Origin: Lachnospiraceae bacterium
Lineage (GTDB): Bacteria; Bacillota; Clostridia; Lachnospirales; Lachnospiraceae
NCBI GenBank assembly: GCA_028696165.1
Contig: JAQVHQ010000021.1
Span: 1-55,380 of the forward strand
Direction of reading: 5' to 3'
Length of the DNA stretch: 55,380 nt
In this document: positions 36,206 through 44,166 of the stretch, piece after piece
How positions within the stretch are numbered: position 1 is the stretch's first letter
Layout of the letters: every line of letters begins with the position of its first letter
Program-made: the position numbers and the translations under genes
The notes under the pieces: generated by a model
Told to the model about the DNA's origin: nothing
What the model saw: only the letters and a program-made list of their open reading frames with translations
The model's database searches: none

Positions 36206-37393
36206 ATGTTAAAAGGAAAGAATATAGTAATTGGAGTATCAGGGGGAATTGCTGCATATAAAATAGCACCACTGACCAGTATGCTGGCTAAGGCGGGTGC
36301 GAATACGACAGTAATTATGACAAAGAATGCAGCGAATTTTATTAACCCAATAACCTTTGAGACATTAACGTCCAATAAATGTCTGGTAGATACTTTTGAC
36401 CGGAATTTTCAATATAATGTGGAACATGTGGAACTGGCAAAAGCAGCGGATGCATTTTTGATTGCACCGGCTACTGCAAATGTAATTGCAAAGGTGGCCC
36501 ATGGTCTGGCGGATGATATGCTGACGACAACATTTTTGGCGGCACAGTGTCCGAAGATTGTATCGCCAGCCATGAATACACGCATGTATGAAAATCCAAT
36601 CACTCAGGATAATTTGAAAACTTTGGAAAAATACAATATCGAAGTAATCCAGCCAGCCAGTGGATGGCTTGCATGTAAAGATATCGGGGCAGGCAAGATG
36701 CCGGAACCGGAAGTGCTTTTTGCATATTTAGAGAAAGCTTGCGGATATAAGAAGGATATGGTAGGTAAAGAGATTCTGGTAACGGCTGGGCCTACGTGTG
36801 AATCCATTGATCCGGTTCGCTACATTACCAATCATTCTACGGGAAAGATGGGATATAGTATTGCAAAAATATGTGCACTTCGGGGGGCAAATGTGACTTT
36901 GGTCAGTGGTCCTACCAATCTGCAGCCACCTCATTTTGTGGATTTTGTATCGATTCAGACTGCAAAAGAGATGTACGATGCTGTGACTTCAAGAAGTCAG
37001 CAGATGGATATTATTATAAAAGCCGCAGCAGTTGCAGATTATCGTCCAAGCCAGGTGAGTACGGAAAAGGTTAAGAAAAAGGATGGGGATTTATCCATTC
37101 CGTTAGAACGAACAGATGATATTTTACAGTATTTGGGAGACCATAAAAAAGAAGGCCAGATTCTATGCGGATTTTCCATGGAAACAGAAAATATGCTGGA
37201 GAATTCCAGAAAGAAGCTGGACAAAAAGCATGTGGATATGATCGTGGCAAATAATTTGAAAGTACCGGGAGCGGGATTTGCGCAGGATACCAATATAGTT
37301 ACCCTGATTACGAAAGAAAAAAATGTAGAATTGGAAATCATGACCAAAGACCAGGTGGCAGAACGCCTGATGGATGAACTATTGGCTATGTAG
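36206..37393 (+). CDS. coaBC: Bifunctional phosphopantothenoylcysteine decarboxylase / phosphopantothenate-cysteine ligase
   Basis: 395-residue bifunctional coenzyme A enzyme. The N-terminal CoaC flavoprotein domain (about residues 1-180) has GVSGGIAAYK, PAMNTRMYENP and the active-site Cys in SGWLACKDIGAGKMPEPE. The C-terminal CoaB domain (about 185-395) has AGPTCESIDPVRYITNHSTGKMG and the KKDG..IPLERTDDIL segment. ATG 36206 has GGAGG 5 bp upstream; the in-frame ATG at 36176 has no site. Divergent to the probable pantothenate transporter. A 117-nt hairpin begins 12 bp after the stop. Confidence 0.95.
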   Translation: MLKGKNIVIGVSGGIAAYKIAPLTSMLAKAGANTTVIMTKNAANFINPITFETLTSNKCLVDTFDRNFQYNVEHVELAKAADAFLIAPATANVIAKVAHGLADDMLTTTFLAAQCPKIVSPAMNTRMYENPITQDNLKTLEKYNIEVIQPASGWLACKDIGAGKMPEPEVLFAYLEKACGYKKDMVGKEILVTAGPTCESIDPVRYITNHSTGKMGYSIAKICALRGANVTLVSGPTNLQPPHFVDFVSIQTAKEMYDAVTSRSQQMDIIIKAAAVADYRPSQVSTEKVKKKDGDLSIPLERTDDILQYLGDHKKEGQILCGFSMETENMLENSRKKLDKKHVDMIVANNLKVPGAGFAQDTNIVTLITKEKNVELEIMTKDQVAERLMDELLAM

Positions 37394-37404
37394 AAAGTCT
37401 CAAT

Positions 37405-37521
37405 CGGGGGCAGGCGAAAACGGAAACAACCTGGCAGAAACCGTCAAAAACAGACGGATGAAGTTCTTACGTCCGTTTTTGACGGTTTCTGCCAGGTTGT
37501 TTCCGTTTTCGCCTGCCCCCG
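37405..37521 (+). repeat. Long palindromic repeat between coaBC and the beta-galactosidase gene
   Basis: Arms 37405-37456 and 37470-37521 form a 52-bp stem with a single mismatch and a 13-nt loop. Building blocks (GGGGGCAGGCGAAAAC, CCTGGCAGAAACCGTCAA) match the shorter palindromic repeat at 30293-30356. There is no terminal T-run, so it is not a standard terminator; it may form cruciform DNA or an RNase III-type RNA substrate. Confidence 0.85.
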
Positions 37522-37554
37522 AGATCCTTAAAAATTGATGGAGGAACCAAGAAC

Positions 37555-40500
37555 ATGAAAGAATTTAATTATGAAATAGTGAAAAATCCAGAGAAATTTC
37601 AGGAAAACCGGATGAAGGCACATTCAGATCATATATACTACGCTTCAGCAGAAGCAATGGAACAGAAAAGATGTGATTTCCGCCACTCCCTCAACGGATT
37701 TTGGAAATTCTCTTATGCCAGAAACTATCAGGAATCCATAAGAGACTACATGTCTCCCAAATATAATTGTAAAAACTGGTCAGATATCACAGTGCCGGCA
37801 CATATACAGTTAGAAGGCTATGATATTCCTCAATATGTCAATATCCAGTATCCCTGGGATGGAACGGAGGATATAGAACCAGGGGAAATTCCCACAGAGT
37901 TTAACCCAACTGCCTGCTATGTAAAATACTTCTATGTACCCCAACACATGAAAAACCAGAGATTGTACATTTCTTTTCAAGGTGTGGAAAGCGGTATGGC
38001 TTTGTGGATAAATGGTGCATATATCGGATATAGTGAGGATAGCTTTTCTCCATCTGAGTTTGAACTGACACCATATCTGGTGGAAGGCGAAAATAAACTG
38101 GCTGTTACAGTCTTTAAATGGACGGCAGGAAGCTGGTGTGAGGATCAGGATTTCTTCCGCTTTTCCGGAATATTTCGTGATGTATATCTCTTTACAAAAC
38201 CGGAGTATCATGTGGAAGATTTGAAAATACAGACATTATTGGATGAAAAGTATGCCAATGCGACCTTGGTTTTGGATATTCATAATTCCAAGGCTGCAAT
38301 TTCTAATATTACTCTTTTGCTTGGAGAACAGGTTGTCTTAGAAAGAAGAGTATCCCTGCAGGAACATCAGGTCCTCTCCTATGAGATAAAACAGCCGCTG
38401 TTATGGAGTGCGGAAAATCCAGTCTTATATGAACTGCGTATAGAACTACTGGATGAGAGTGGTACAACCAGCGAAATCGTAAGTCAGAAAATTGGATTTC
38501 GCCAGTTTGAGCTGAAGGATTCTGTTATGTGCTTAAATGGAAAACGAATCGTGTTCAAGGGTGTAGACAGGCATGAATTCAGTGCAGTTAATGGGCGTCG
38601 CGTATCGGAAGAAGAGATTCGTATGGATCTTATTACGATGAAGCAGAACAATATCAATGCCATCCGTACCAGTCATTATCCTAATTCATCCATATTTTAC
38701 AGCTTGTGTGATGAATATGGAATATATGTAATTGACGAGACCAATCTGGAAACCCATGGAATCTGGGATGTCATAGAGAGGGGACTAAAACCCATAGAAT
38801 ATGCACTGCCCGGAAATCGCAAAGAATGGCAGGCACTGGTATTAGACCGTGCCGAGTCCATGTATCAAAGAGATAAAAATCATGCCTGCATCCTGATCTG
38901 GTCGTGTGGCAATGAATCTTATGGCGGCAGTAATATATATGAGATGTCTCAATTCTTCCGGCAAAATGACCCGACCCGGCTTGTCCATTATGAAGGAGTT
39001 TTTCACGACCGACGTTATGAGCAAACCAGTGATCTGGAAAGCTGGATGTATCTTCCGGTTGAAGATATTAAAGCGTATCTTGCAAATCATAGAGAAAAGC
39101 CGGCTATCAGCTGTGAATATACTCATGCCATGGGTAATTCCTGCGGAGCTATGTTTAAATACACAGACCTGACCGATGAAGAGCCGTTATATCAAGGCGG
39201 TTTCATCTGGGATTATATAGACCAGTCTATAGTGAAAAAGGACCGTTATGGAAATGAATTCATGGCCTATGGTGGTGACTTTGATGACAGGCCATGCGAT
39301 TACAATTTTAGTGGAAATGGCATCGCATATGGTGACCGTACTCCTTCTCCAAAGATGCAGTCGGTAAAATATAATTATCAGAATATCAGCATTAAGATAG
39401 CGGATGGACAGGCGATAATCTGCAATAAAAATCTATTTACCAATACCGAGGCGTATGATTGTTTTGTGACATTGGAAAAAGACGGTGAACTGCAGGAAAA
39501 ACAGTTGCTGGAGACCCATGTAAAACCGCTTAGTCAAATGAAAATAGAATTGCCGGTAGTCATTCCTTCAGACCCGGGTGTCTACGCACTTACGTTATCC
39601 TTTGTTCTGAAAGAAGACACCAGTTGGGCATCAAAAGGGCATGAGACTGCATTTGGTCAGGCTGTGTATCAGGTGGAAAATAAGAGACAGCAGATAGAGA
39701 ATGTTCAGTCATCTAAGGAAGCTGCACGGGAGTTAGCCAGCCAGGCTGGAAAACTTAAAATTATTTATGGAAAAGTGAATCTGGGAATAGTGGGTGAAAA
39801 TTTTCGTGTACTCTTTTCCGGGCTGCATGGAGGACTGGTGTCCTATCGCTGCGGAGGCAGAGAATTATTTAAAACTATACCAAAACCAAACTTCTGGAGA
39901 CCTATGACGGACAATGATGCGGCAAATCTGCTTCCGTTCCGGCATGGTGACTGGAAACTCGCAAGCTTATATGCAACACATAAAACCAATGGTGGAAGAG
40001 GGGCGTCAGCGCCAGTTATCGTGCAGACAGACGAGGGGATTGAGATTACATTTACTTATCATCTGCCTACAAAACCCGTGTCTGAGTGCAGCTTGAGTTA
40101 CCTGGTTTTTGCAGATGGAACAGTAAGAGTCAGACTGACCTATGATCCTGCAGAAGATTTGCCTTCTATGCCGGAATTCGGAGTGATGTTTAAGCTGGAT
40201 GCAGATTATAATCAGTTAAGCTGGTTCGGCCTTGGACCGGAGGAAACTTATTGGGACAGAACCCAGGGAGCTAAGCTGGGAATTTATAAGAACCAAGTGA
40301 GTGATAATATGGCAAAATATCTGGTTCCTCAGGAGTGCGGTAACAAGATGGGTGTTTATTGGGCTGAGGTAACAGACAGGTACGGACATGGAATACGCTT
40401 TACTGGTGATAGCATGAATTTCTCTGCACTGCCATATACACCACATGAAGTAGAGGAAGCTATGCATTCTTATGAACTGCCGCAGGTGCATTATACTGTG

Positions 40501-40626
40501 ATACGCGTAGCTGCCCAGCAGATGGGAATTGCCGGAGATGACACCTGGGGAGCCCAGACGCATAAGGAATATATGATTAAAAAGAATGAGCCTATGGAAT
40601 TTGAATTCTCATTTAAAGGTATCTAG
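37555..40626 (+). CDS. lacZ: GH2 beta-galactosidase
   Basis: 1023-residue LacZ-type glycoside hydrolase family 2 enzyme, the same length class as E. coli LacZ, cytoplasmic. Domains in order: sugar-binding jelly roll, immunoglobulin-like domain, catalytic barrel with acid/base Glu in WSCGNESYGG and nucleophile Glu in ISCEYTHAMGNS, then a C-terminal beta-sandwich (LSWFGLGPEETYWDR). VDRHEFSAVNGRRVSEEEI is the usual metal/active-site loop. It hydrolyses lactose or other beta-galactosides. ATG 37555 has TGGAGG upstream; a long hairpin separates it from coaBC. No permease is adjacent. Confidence 0.93.
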   Translation: MKEFNYEIVKNPEKFQENRMKAHSDHIYYASAEAMEQKRCDFRHSLNGFWKFSYARNYQESIRDYMSPKYNCKNWSDITVPAHIQLEGYDIPQYVNIQYPWDGTEDIEPGEIPTEFNPTACYVKYFYVPQHMKNQRLYISFQGVESGMALWINGAYIGYSEDSFSPSEFELTPYLVEGENKLAVTVFKWTAGSWCEDQDFFRFSGIFRDVYLFTKPEYHVEDLKIQTLLDEKYANATLVLDIHNSKAAISNITLLLGEQVVLERRVSLQEHQVLSYEIKQPLLWSAENPVLYELRIELLDESGTTSEIVSQKIGFRQFELKDSVMCLNGKRIVFKGVDRHEFSAVNGRRVSEEEIRMDLITMKQNNINAIRTSHYPNSSIFYSLCDEYGIYVIDETNLETHGIWDVIERGLKPIEYALPGNRKEWQALVLDRAESMYQRDKNHACILIWSCGNESYGGSNIYEMSQFFRQNDPTRLVHYEGVFHDRRYEQTSDLESWMYLPVEDIKAYLANHREKPAISCEYTHAMGNSCGAMFKYTDLTDEEPLYQGGFIWDYIDQSIVKKDRYGNEFMAYGGDFDDRPCDYNFSGNGIAYGDRTPSPKMQSVKYNYQNISIKIADGQAIICNKNLFTNTEAYDCFVTLEKDGELQEKQLLETHVKPLSQMKIELPVVIPSDPGVYALTLSFVLKEDTSWASKGHETAFGQAVYQVENKRQQIENVQSSKEAARELASQAGKLKIIYGKVNLGIVGENFRVLFSGLHGGLVSYRCGGRELFKTIPKPNFWRPMTDNDAANLLPFRHGDWKLASLYATHKTNGGRGASAPVIVQTDEGIEITFTYHLPTKPVSECSLSYLVFADGTVRVRLTYDPAEDLPSMPEFGVMFKLDADYNQLSWFGLGPEETYWDRTQGAKLGIYKNQVSDNMAKYLVPQECGNKMGVYWAEVTDRYGHGIRFTGDSMNFSALPYTPHEVEEAMHSYELPQVHYTVIRVAAQQMGIAGDDTWGAQTHKEYMIKKNEPMEFEFSFKGI

Positions 40627-40633
40627 AGTATTG

Positions 40634-40679
40634 GTCAAAACCCAACAAAATTCATACGGTTATTTTGTTGGGTTTTGAC
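40634..40679 (+). terminator. Terminator after the beta-galactosidase gene
   Basis: GTCAAAACCCAACAAAAT and ATTTTGTTGGGTTTTGAC form a perfect 18-bp stem with a 10-nt loop. There is no T-run beyond the stem, but the stem itself ends A/T-rich. Confidence 0.7.
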
Positions 40680-40769
40680 GTAAGAAGATTCATTAAAAAT
40701 TTGTGAACTTCCACATTTTAAAAGGCATTTGTGATATGATAGGAAGAGATTGAAAGTGGAGGGTTTAGC

Positions 40770-41180
40770 ATGAATATTTTATTTTTTCTGACACCTAAGA
40801 ATGAAGTATCATATGTTTACGATAATTTTACCTTAAAAGAAGTTCTGGAAGCCATGGGACAGCATACCTATTCCTGCGTGCCGGTTATCAATACTGACGG
40901 CAAGTATATTGGCTCCATCACAGAGGGGGATTTGCTTTGGGAGATTCACAATCGCGGTGAATTATCTGTGGAAATGGTGGAGAACCGTTCTATTATGCAT
41001 CTTCCCAGAAAAAGAGACTATGAACCGGTAAATATCGAAGTGACGATGGAAGACCTGATTCAAAAAGTAATGAATCAGAATTTTGTCCCGGTTATAGATG
41101 ATGATAAGAACTTCATAGGTATTGTTACAAGGAAAAGTATTATCAATTATTGTTATAATAAGATGCAAAAAGAAGAATAA
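40770..41180 (+). CDS. CBS-domain pair protein
   Basis: 136-residue protein consisting of two CBS motifs (about residues 10-60 and 75-130; SCVPVINTDGKYIGSITEGDLL and FVPVIDDDKNFIGIVTRKSII). Such stand-alone pairs bind adenosine nucleotides and act as cytoplasmic sensors. TGGAGGG precedes ATG 40770. It is first in a tight cluster with the sigma-like gene and corA, which hints at ion or energy-status control (inference). Confidence 0.88.
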   Translation: MNILFFLTPKNEVSYVYDNFTLKEVLEAMGQHTYSCVPVINTDGKYIGSITEGDLLWEIHNRGELSVEMVENRSIMHLPRKRDYEPVNIEVTMEDLIQKVMNQNFVPVIDDDKNFIGIVTRKSIINYCYNKMQKEE

Positions 41181-41203
41181 GAGTAAAGGCGGATTTGGAA
41201 TCA

Positions 41204-41956
41204 ATGCAGAATAGGGAACTGTTTTTAAAAAAGTTTCAGGAATTTGTTGCTATAGCCGGCAGCAAGGATATGGATGCGGAAACGATTCAGGAGTTCTTCG
41301 CACCGGAAGTATTAGACGAAGGGCAGATGCAGTTGTTATTGGAGTATCTGGACACCCAGAAAGCACAGACTGTATTAACAATAGAGGAAGATGAATTTAT
41401 CAGGGAATATAGGGAAGGTTTGTCCTGTATTCAGAAAGAAGCTTCGGGTGAACGGGAAGCTTTGTATGAGAGGATACTTGCGGGAGATAAAAGTGCGCAG
41501 GAGAGACTGATTGAAATTTACCTTCCGGAAATTATTACCCAGGCGAAGAGACTTCATAAAGAAGGATTTTTTATAGGAGATTTGATTCAGGATGGCAATA
41601 TTGGACTGACGCTAGGTGTGAAGGGGATTTTAGAACAGGCAGAGAAGGACGGTGCAGCTGGAGGCAACGACTTGCATGAGGAAACTGTCAGAGATGCGCA
41701 GTGGGCTCATCAGAGGATTTTAGAGGCAGTGCAGGATGAAATTAGTTCAAGTATGGAACTGGAACTTTCAGACCGTGACAGGGAAAAGAGAGTGATTGAG
41801 CGGGTTCGTGCGCTGGATGAGGCGCTGACAAAGCTTGAAAAGGATCTTGAGAGAAAACCTACAGTGGATGAACTGGCTGTGGAGATGGAGTTAAAGCAGG
41901 ATGATGTACTGGATATTCTGAAATTAACCGGAGAAAATATTGAAGAGGAAGCTTAG
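41204..41956 (+). CDS. Degenerate sigma-70-like protein lacking region 4
   Basis: About 250 residues. An N-terminal acidic region precedes a recognisable sigma region 2.1-2.2 (AQERLIEIYLPEIITQAKRL, then FFIGDLIQDGNIGLTLGVKG). The following segment does not keep the aromatic 2.3-2.4 residues that melt and read the -10. A region-3-like end (LEKDLERKPTVDELAVEMEL, then KQDDVLDILKL) is present and the protein stops before region 4. Core polymerase binding without promoter recognition is therefore plausible. Start ATG 41204 or TTG 41195. It lies 23 bp after the CBS gene and 6 bp before corA, so all three are probably co-transcribed. Confidence 0.7.
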   Translation: MQNRELFLKKFQEFVAIAGSKDMDAETIQEFFAPEVLDEGQMQLLLEYLDTQKAQTVLTIEEDEFIREYREGLSCIQKEASGEREALYERILAGDKSAQERLIEIYLPEIITQAKRLHKEGFFIGDLIQDGNIGLTLGVKGILEQAEKDGAAGGNDLHEETVRDAQWAHQRILEAVQDEISSSMELELSDRDREKRVIERVRALDEALTKLEKDLERKPTVDELAVEMELKQDDVLDILKLTGENIEEEA

Positions 41957-41962
41957 AATATT

Positions 41963-42901
41963 ATGAAATTTTATCATTTTCAGGATGGCATAAAAGAAAT
42001 TCAATATGATCAAATCCAGAAGGAACGGCCAACGGTGGGGTATATATCCATGGAGGAGCTGGAAGAGTACGGAGAACAATGGGGATTTTCAGGGATTACG
42101 ATTCGAGACTGCAAGGAGCGCAGATCTACATTTCGCAATTCGGTGGATATCTTTGAAGATTACAGCTTTTCGCTGCTTAATCGTGTGGATATGGATAATA
42201 TCATGGGGCCAAGGGACACTTTGGCTCTCTATTTGAGACGCAATTTATGTATTATGGTGGATATTGTGACTCATGAGAATCGCAATGAGGAATTGTTTGA
42301 GAAGGCAGTTCATTTTTATAAACCGGAGACTTTAACAGTGGGGAAATTCCTTTATGCTTTCTTTGAGACTATGATTGCCAATGACAATGCTATGCTGGAG
42401 AGAAAAGAGATGGCTTTGAATGCATTGGAAGATCAGGTTTTAAAGGGCGAGGCGAAGGAGACTTTTAATGAGGAATTTTTGATTATTAAGAAGAAGGTTT
42501 CTGTGCTGAAGAGTTATTATGAGCAGCTGGAAGACATTGCGGAGACTCTGGGTGATAATGTGAATGGGATTTTCTCGGAGAAGGAACTTTATAGCATGGG
42601 TCATATGGATCATAAGATTGAGCGGAGAAGGACTTTTGTGGAGAGTCTTCGGGAGCATTTGATTCAGGTTCGGGATGCGCACCAGGCGGCTATGGATTAT
42701 GATTTGAATCAGGTTATGAAGTTTTTTACTGTGGTTACTACTATTTTCTTTCCATTGACTTTGATTGTCGGGTGGTATGGGATGAATTTTACCGGCATGA
42801 AGGAGTTGACCTGGAGATATGGTTATGTGACGGTGATTGTGGTTAGTGTTTTGGTGGTTGTTGTCAGTATTTGGTATTTCAAGAAGAAAAAATTGATGTA
42901 G
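41963..42901 (+). CDS. corA: CorA-family divalent cation transporter
   Basis: 312-residue CorA-type channel for Mg2+ (or other divalent cations). A long cytoplasmic alpha/beta and coiled-coil N-terminus (to about residue 245) precedes two membrane helices at the C-terminus with the signature YGMNF between them (about residue 272) and a KKKK tail. It starts 6 bp after the upstream stop. Codons in the last third become strongly G/T-rich, and the second long hairpin element starts 9 bp after the stop. Confidence 0.92.
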   Translation: MKFYHFQDGIKEIQYDQIQKERPTVGYISMEELEEYGEQWGFSGITIRDCKERRSTFRNSVDIFEDYSFSLLNRVDMDNIMGPRDTLALYLRRNLCIMVDIVTHENRNEELFEKAVHFYKPETLTVGKFLYAFFETMIANDNAMLERKEMALNALEDQVLKGEAKETFNEEFLIIKKKVSVLKSYYEQLEDIAETLGDNVNGIFSEKELYSMGHMDHKIERRRTFVESLREHLIQVRDAHQAAMDYDLNQVMKFFTVVTTIFFPLTLIVGWYGMNFTGMKELTWRYGYVTVIVVSVLVVVVSIWYFKKKKLM

Positions 42902-42910
42902 TAGGAGGGG

Positions 42911-43213
42911 GCATCCAGCTCCCAGCTCCATAAACGGCCTGCCTGGTTCTTTCCGTTGTGTTTTACCGGCAGGCCATTTCGCTGTAAACATCTAGGCGTA
43001 GAGCCGGCAGCATGGAGGGGAATCAGGCTTATTCGCCGTGTATGCTGATGCATACACAGCTCAGGGCGCCTTCGAATGGTGTTTTGGTAAACACCATTCG
43101 TCCCTTCCATGCTGCCGGCTCTGCGCCAAGATGTTTATCAGTTTATGGCTGATGCTGGTAAAACACAACGGAAAGAACCGGGCAGACCGTTTATGGAGCT
43201 GAGAGCTGGATGC
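42911..43213 (+). repeat. Long Y-shaped hairpin element, copy 2
   Basis: Left arm 42911-43021 is complementary to right arm 43101-43213; the 79-nt apex (43022-43100) is the same length as in copy 1. Distal arm sequences differ completely from copy 1 but remain self-complementary. Shared features are the A.A mismatch (42994/43128), bulged T (43138), TGTATGC-TGAT-GCATACA apical hairpin and the AATGGTGTTT-TGGT-AAACACCATT hairpin. Helices carry compensatory changes relative to copy 1 (for example CAAATGG/CCATTTG versus CGAATGG/CCATTCG). Confidence 0.85.
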
Positions 43214-43243
43214 TTGGCAGACGGTGGGGTGGCAGTGAGGGCG

Positions 43244-43272
43244 CGTGCCTGGCGGCACGGGGCTTGTGGAAG
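43244..43272 (+). repeat. Conserved downstream hairpin of long element 2
   Basis: CGTGCC-TGGC-GGCACG followed by GGGGCTTGTGGAA, matching the block after copy 1 at 13332. The loop differs while the stem is unchanged. Confidence 0.65.
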
Positions 43273-43291
43273 TGGGGAGGGTAAAGACTGA

Positions 43292-43545
43292 GTTTGTTTG
43301 TGATGGGGAATGGAGCATGTTTCTGGTTTTTGGGAGTGAAAAGATGAGTTTGTTTGTAGTGGGGAATGGAGCATGTTTCTGGTTTTTGGGAGTGAAAAGA
43401 TGAGTTTGTTTGTAGTGGGGAATGGAGCATGTTTCTGGTTTTTGGGAGTGAAAAGATGAGTTTGTTTGTAGTGGGGAGTGGAACTTGTTTCAAGCTTTGG
43501 GGAATGAAAAGATGAGTTTGTTTGTGACGGGGGTTGGAATTTGTA
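43292..43545 (+). repeat. 56-bp tandem repeat, about 4.5 copies
   Basis: G/T-rich unit beginning TGAGTTTGTTTGTAGTGGGG and ending GGGAGTGAAAAGA, repeated with a 56-bp period. The second and third copies are identical, the fourth is diverged and the fifth partial. It directly follows the long hairpin element 2 and its CGTGCC hairpin. Minus-strand reading frames across it are by-products of the period and not genes. The stretch 43546-43758 shows nothing else clear. Confidence 0.85.
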
Positions 43546-43758
43546 TTTATTTGGTTGAATAAGATTGTACGTTTTAACTGTATCAAGATTGCTGCTATGG
43601 AGGATAAGAATAGAAAATGGATTGGATGTAGATGTTTTGAGGGAAATTAATGTGTATATTTATTGTGAGGGGGAGCATAAAAAGATGGTGTTGGCATATA
43701 CTAGTAGAGTAAGGCAGGGGGAGAAATAACACGATATAAAACAACGAGGGTGGTTTAC

Positions 43759-43787
43759 TTGACAAATGTCAGATATAAGACTATACT
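43759..43787 (+). promoter_or_regulatory. Promoter of the initiator tRNA gene
   Basis: TTGACA (43759-43764), exactly 17 bp, then TATACT (43782-43787): near-consensus, as expected for a highly expressed stable RNA. Confidence 0.85.
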
Positions 43788-43809
43788 TAGAAAGTAGTAA
43801 AAATATTAA

Positions 43810-43883
43810 CGCGGGGTGGAGCAGTCTGGAAGCTCGTCGGGCTCATAACCCGAAGGTCATAGGTTCAAATCCTGTCCCCGCTA
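43810..43883 (+). tRNA. Initiator tRNA-fMet (CAT)
   Basis: Full cloverleaf: acceptor CGCGGGG/CCCCGC, D-arm GGAGCAG..AGCTC, anticodon CAT in GGGCTCATAACCC, T-arm AGGTTCAAATCCT. The three consecutive G:C pairs at the base of the anticodon stem and an unpaired first base (C1 opposite T72) mark it as initiator rather than elongator. CCA is not encoded. It stands alone with its own promoter and terminator. Confidence 0.95.
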
Positions 43884-43888
43884 CTCTT

Positions 43889-43926
43889 AAAGGCTTTCCG
43901 TAGGTGATACGGAGGGCTTTTTGTTT
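43889..43926 (+). terminator. Rho-independent terminator of the initiator tRNA
   Basis: AAAGGCTTTCCGTA pairs with TACGGAGGGCTTTT around GGTGA, followed by a T tract. Confidence 0.85.
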
Positions 43927-43968
43927 TTGGGAGGACTTTGACGTTGTCGTTTTCTGACTCTGTTGTTT

Positions 43969-44087
43969 CACCTCATCAAGTAAGTCCCCCGCTTCAAATG
44001 CGAAGAGCATTAAACAGCGGGTGGGGACTTGCTTGTATCAGTAGGGATACAAGCTCCTACTGATAAGCTGCAAAGCAGCATGAGGTG
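43969..44087 (+). ncRNA. Candidate structured RNA: compact four-way junction
   Basis: Closing stem CACCTCAT/ATGAGGTG (43969-43976, 44080-44087, perfect 8 bp) encloses three hairpins with almost no unpaired bases between them. H1 is 43977-44035 (CAAGTAAGTCCCC with GGGGACTTGCTTG, inner AATGC/GCATT). H2 is 44036-44065 (TATCAGTAGG/CCTACTGATA). H3 is 44067-44079 (GCTGC-AAA-GCAGC). A competing stem CTTGTATC/GATACAAG (44032-44039, 44046-44053) is mutually exclusive with H1/H2. It has no anticodon-like arm or T-loop, so it is not a tRNA. Strand and transcription are unproven. Confidence 0.5.
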
Positions 44088-44166
44088 TAGAGGCAAGTAG
44101 CGAAGCGGATTCCGAATATCCTCTTGACTTCATGATTGAGCATGATTTCAAGGATTGAATCGATAT

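Noticed and set aside
43138-43586. Minus-strand repetitive proteins over the 56-bp repeat
   Set aside because: The period is not a multiple of three and the frames are stop-free only because of G/T bias; no start signals.
43969-44087. A second tRNA or degraded tRNA after tRNA-fMet
   Set aside because: Arm lengths are wrong, there is no TTCNANNC T-loop, and no anticodon loop of seven bases.
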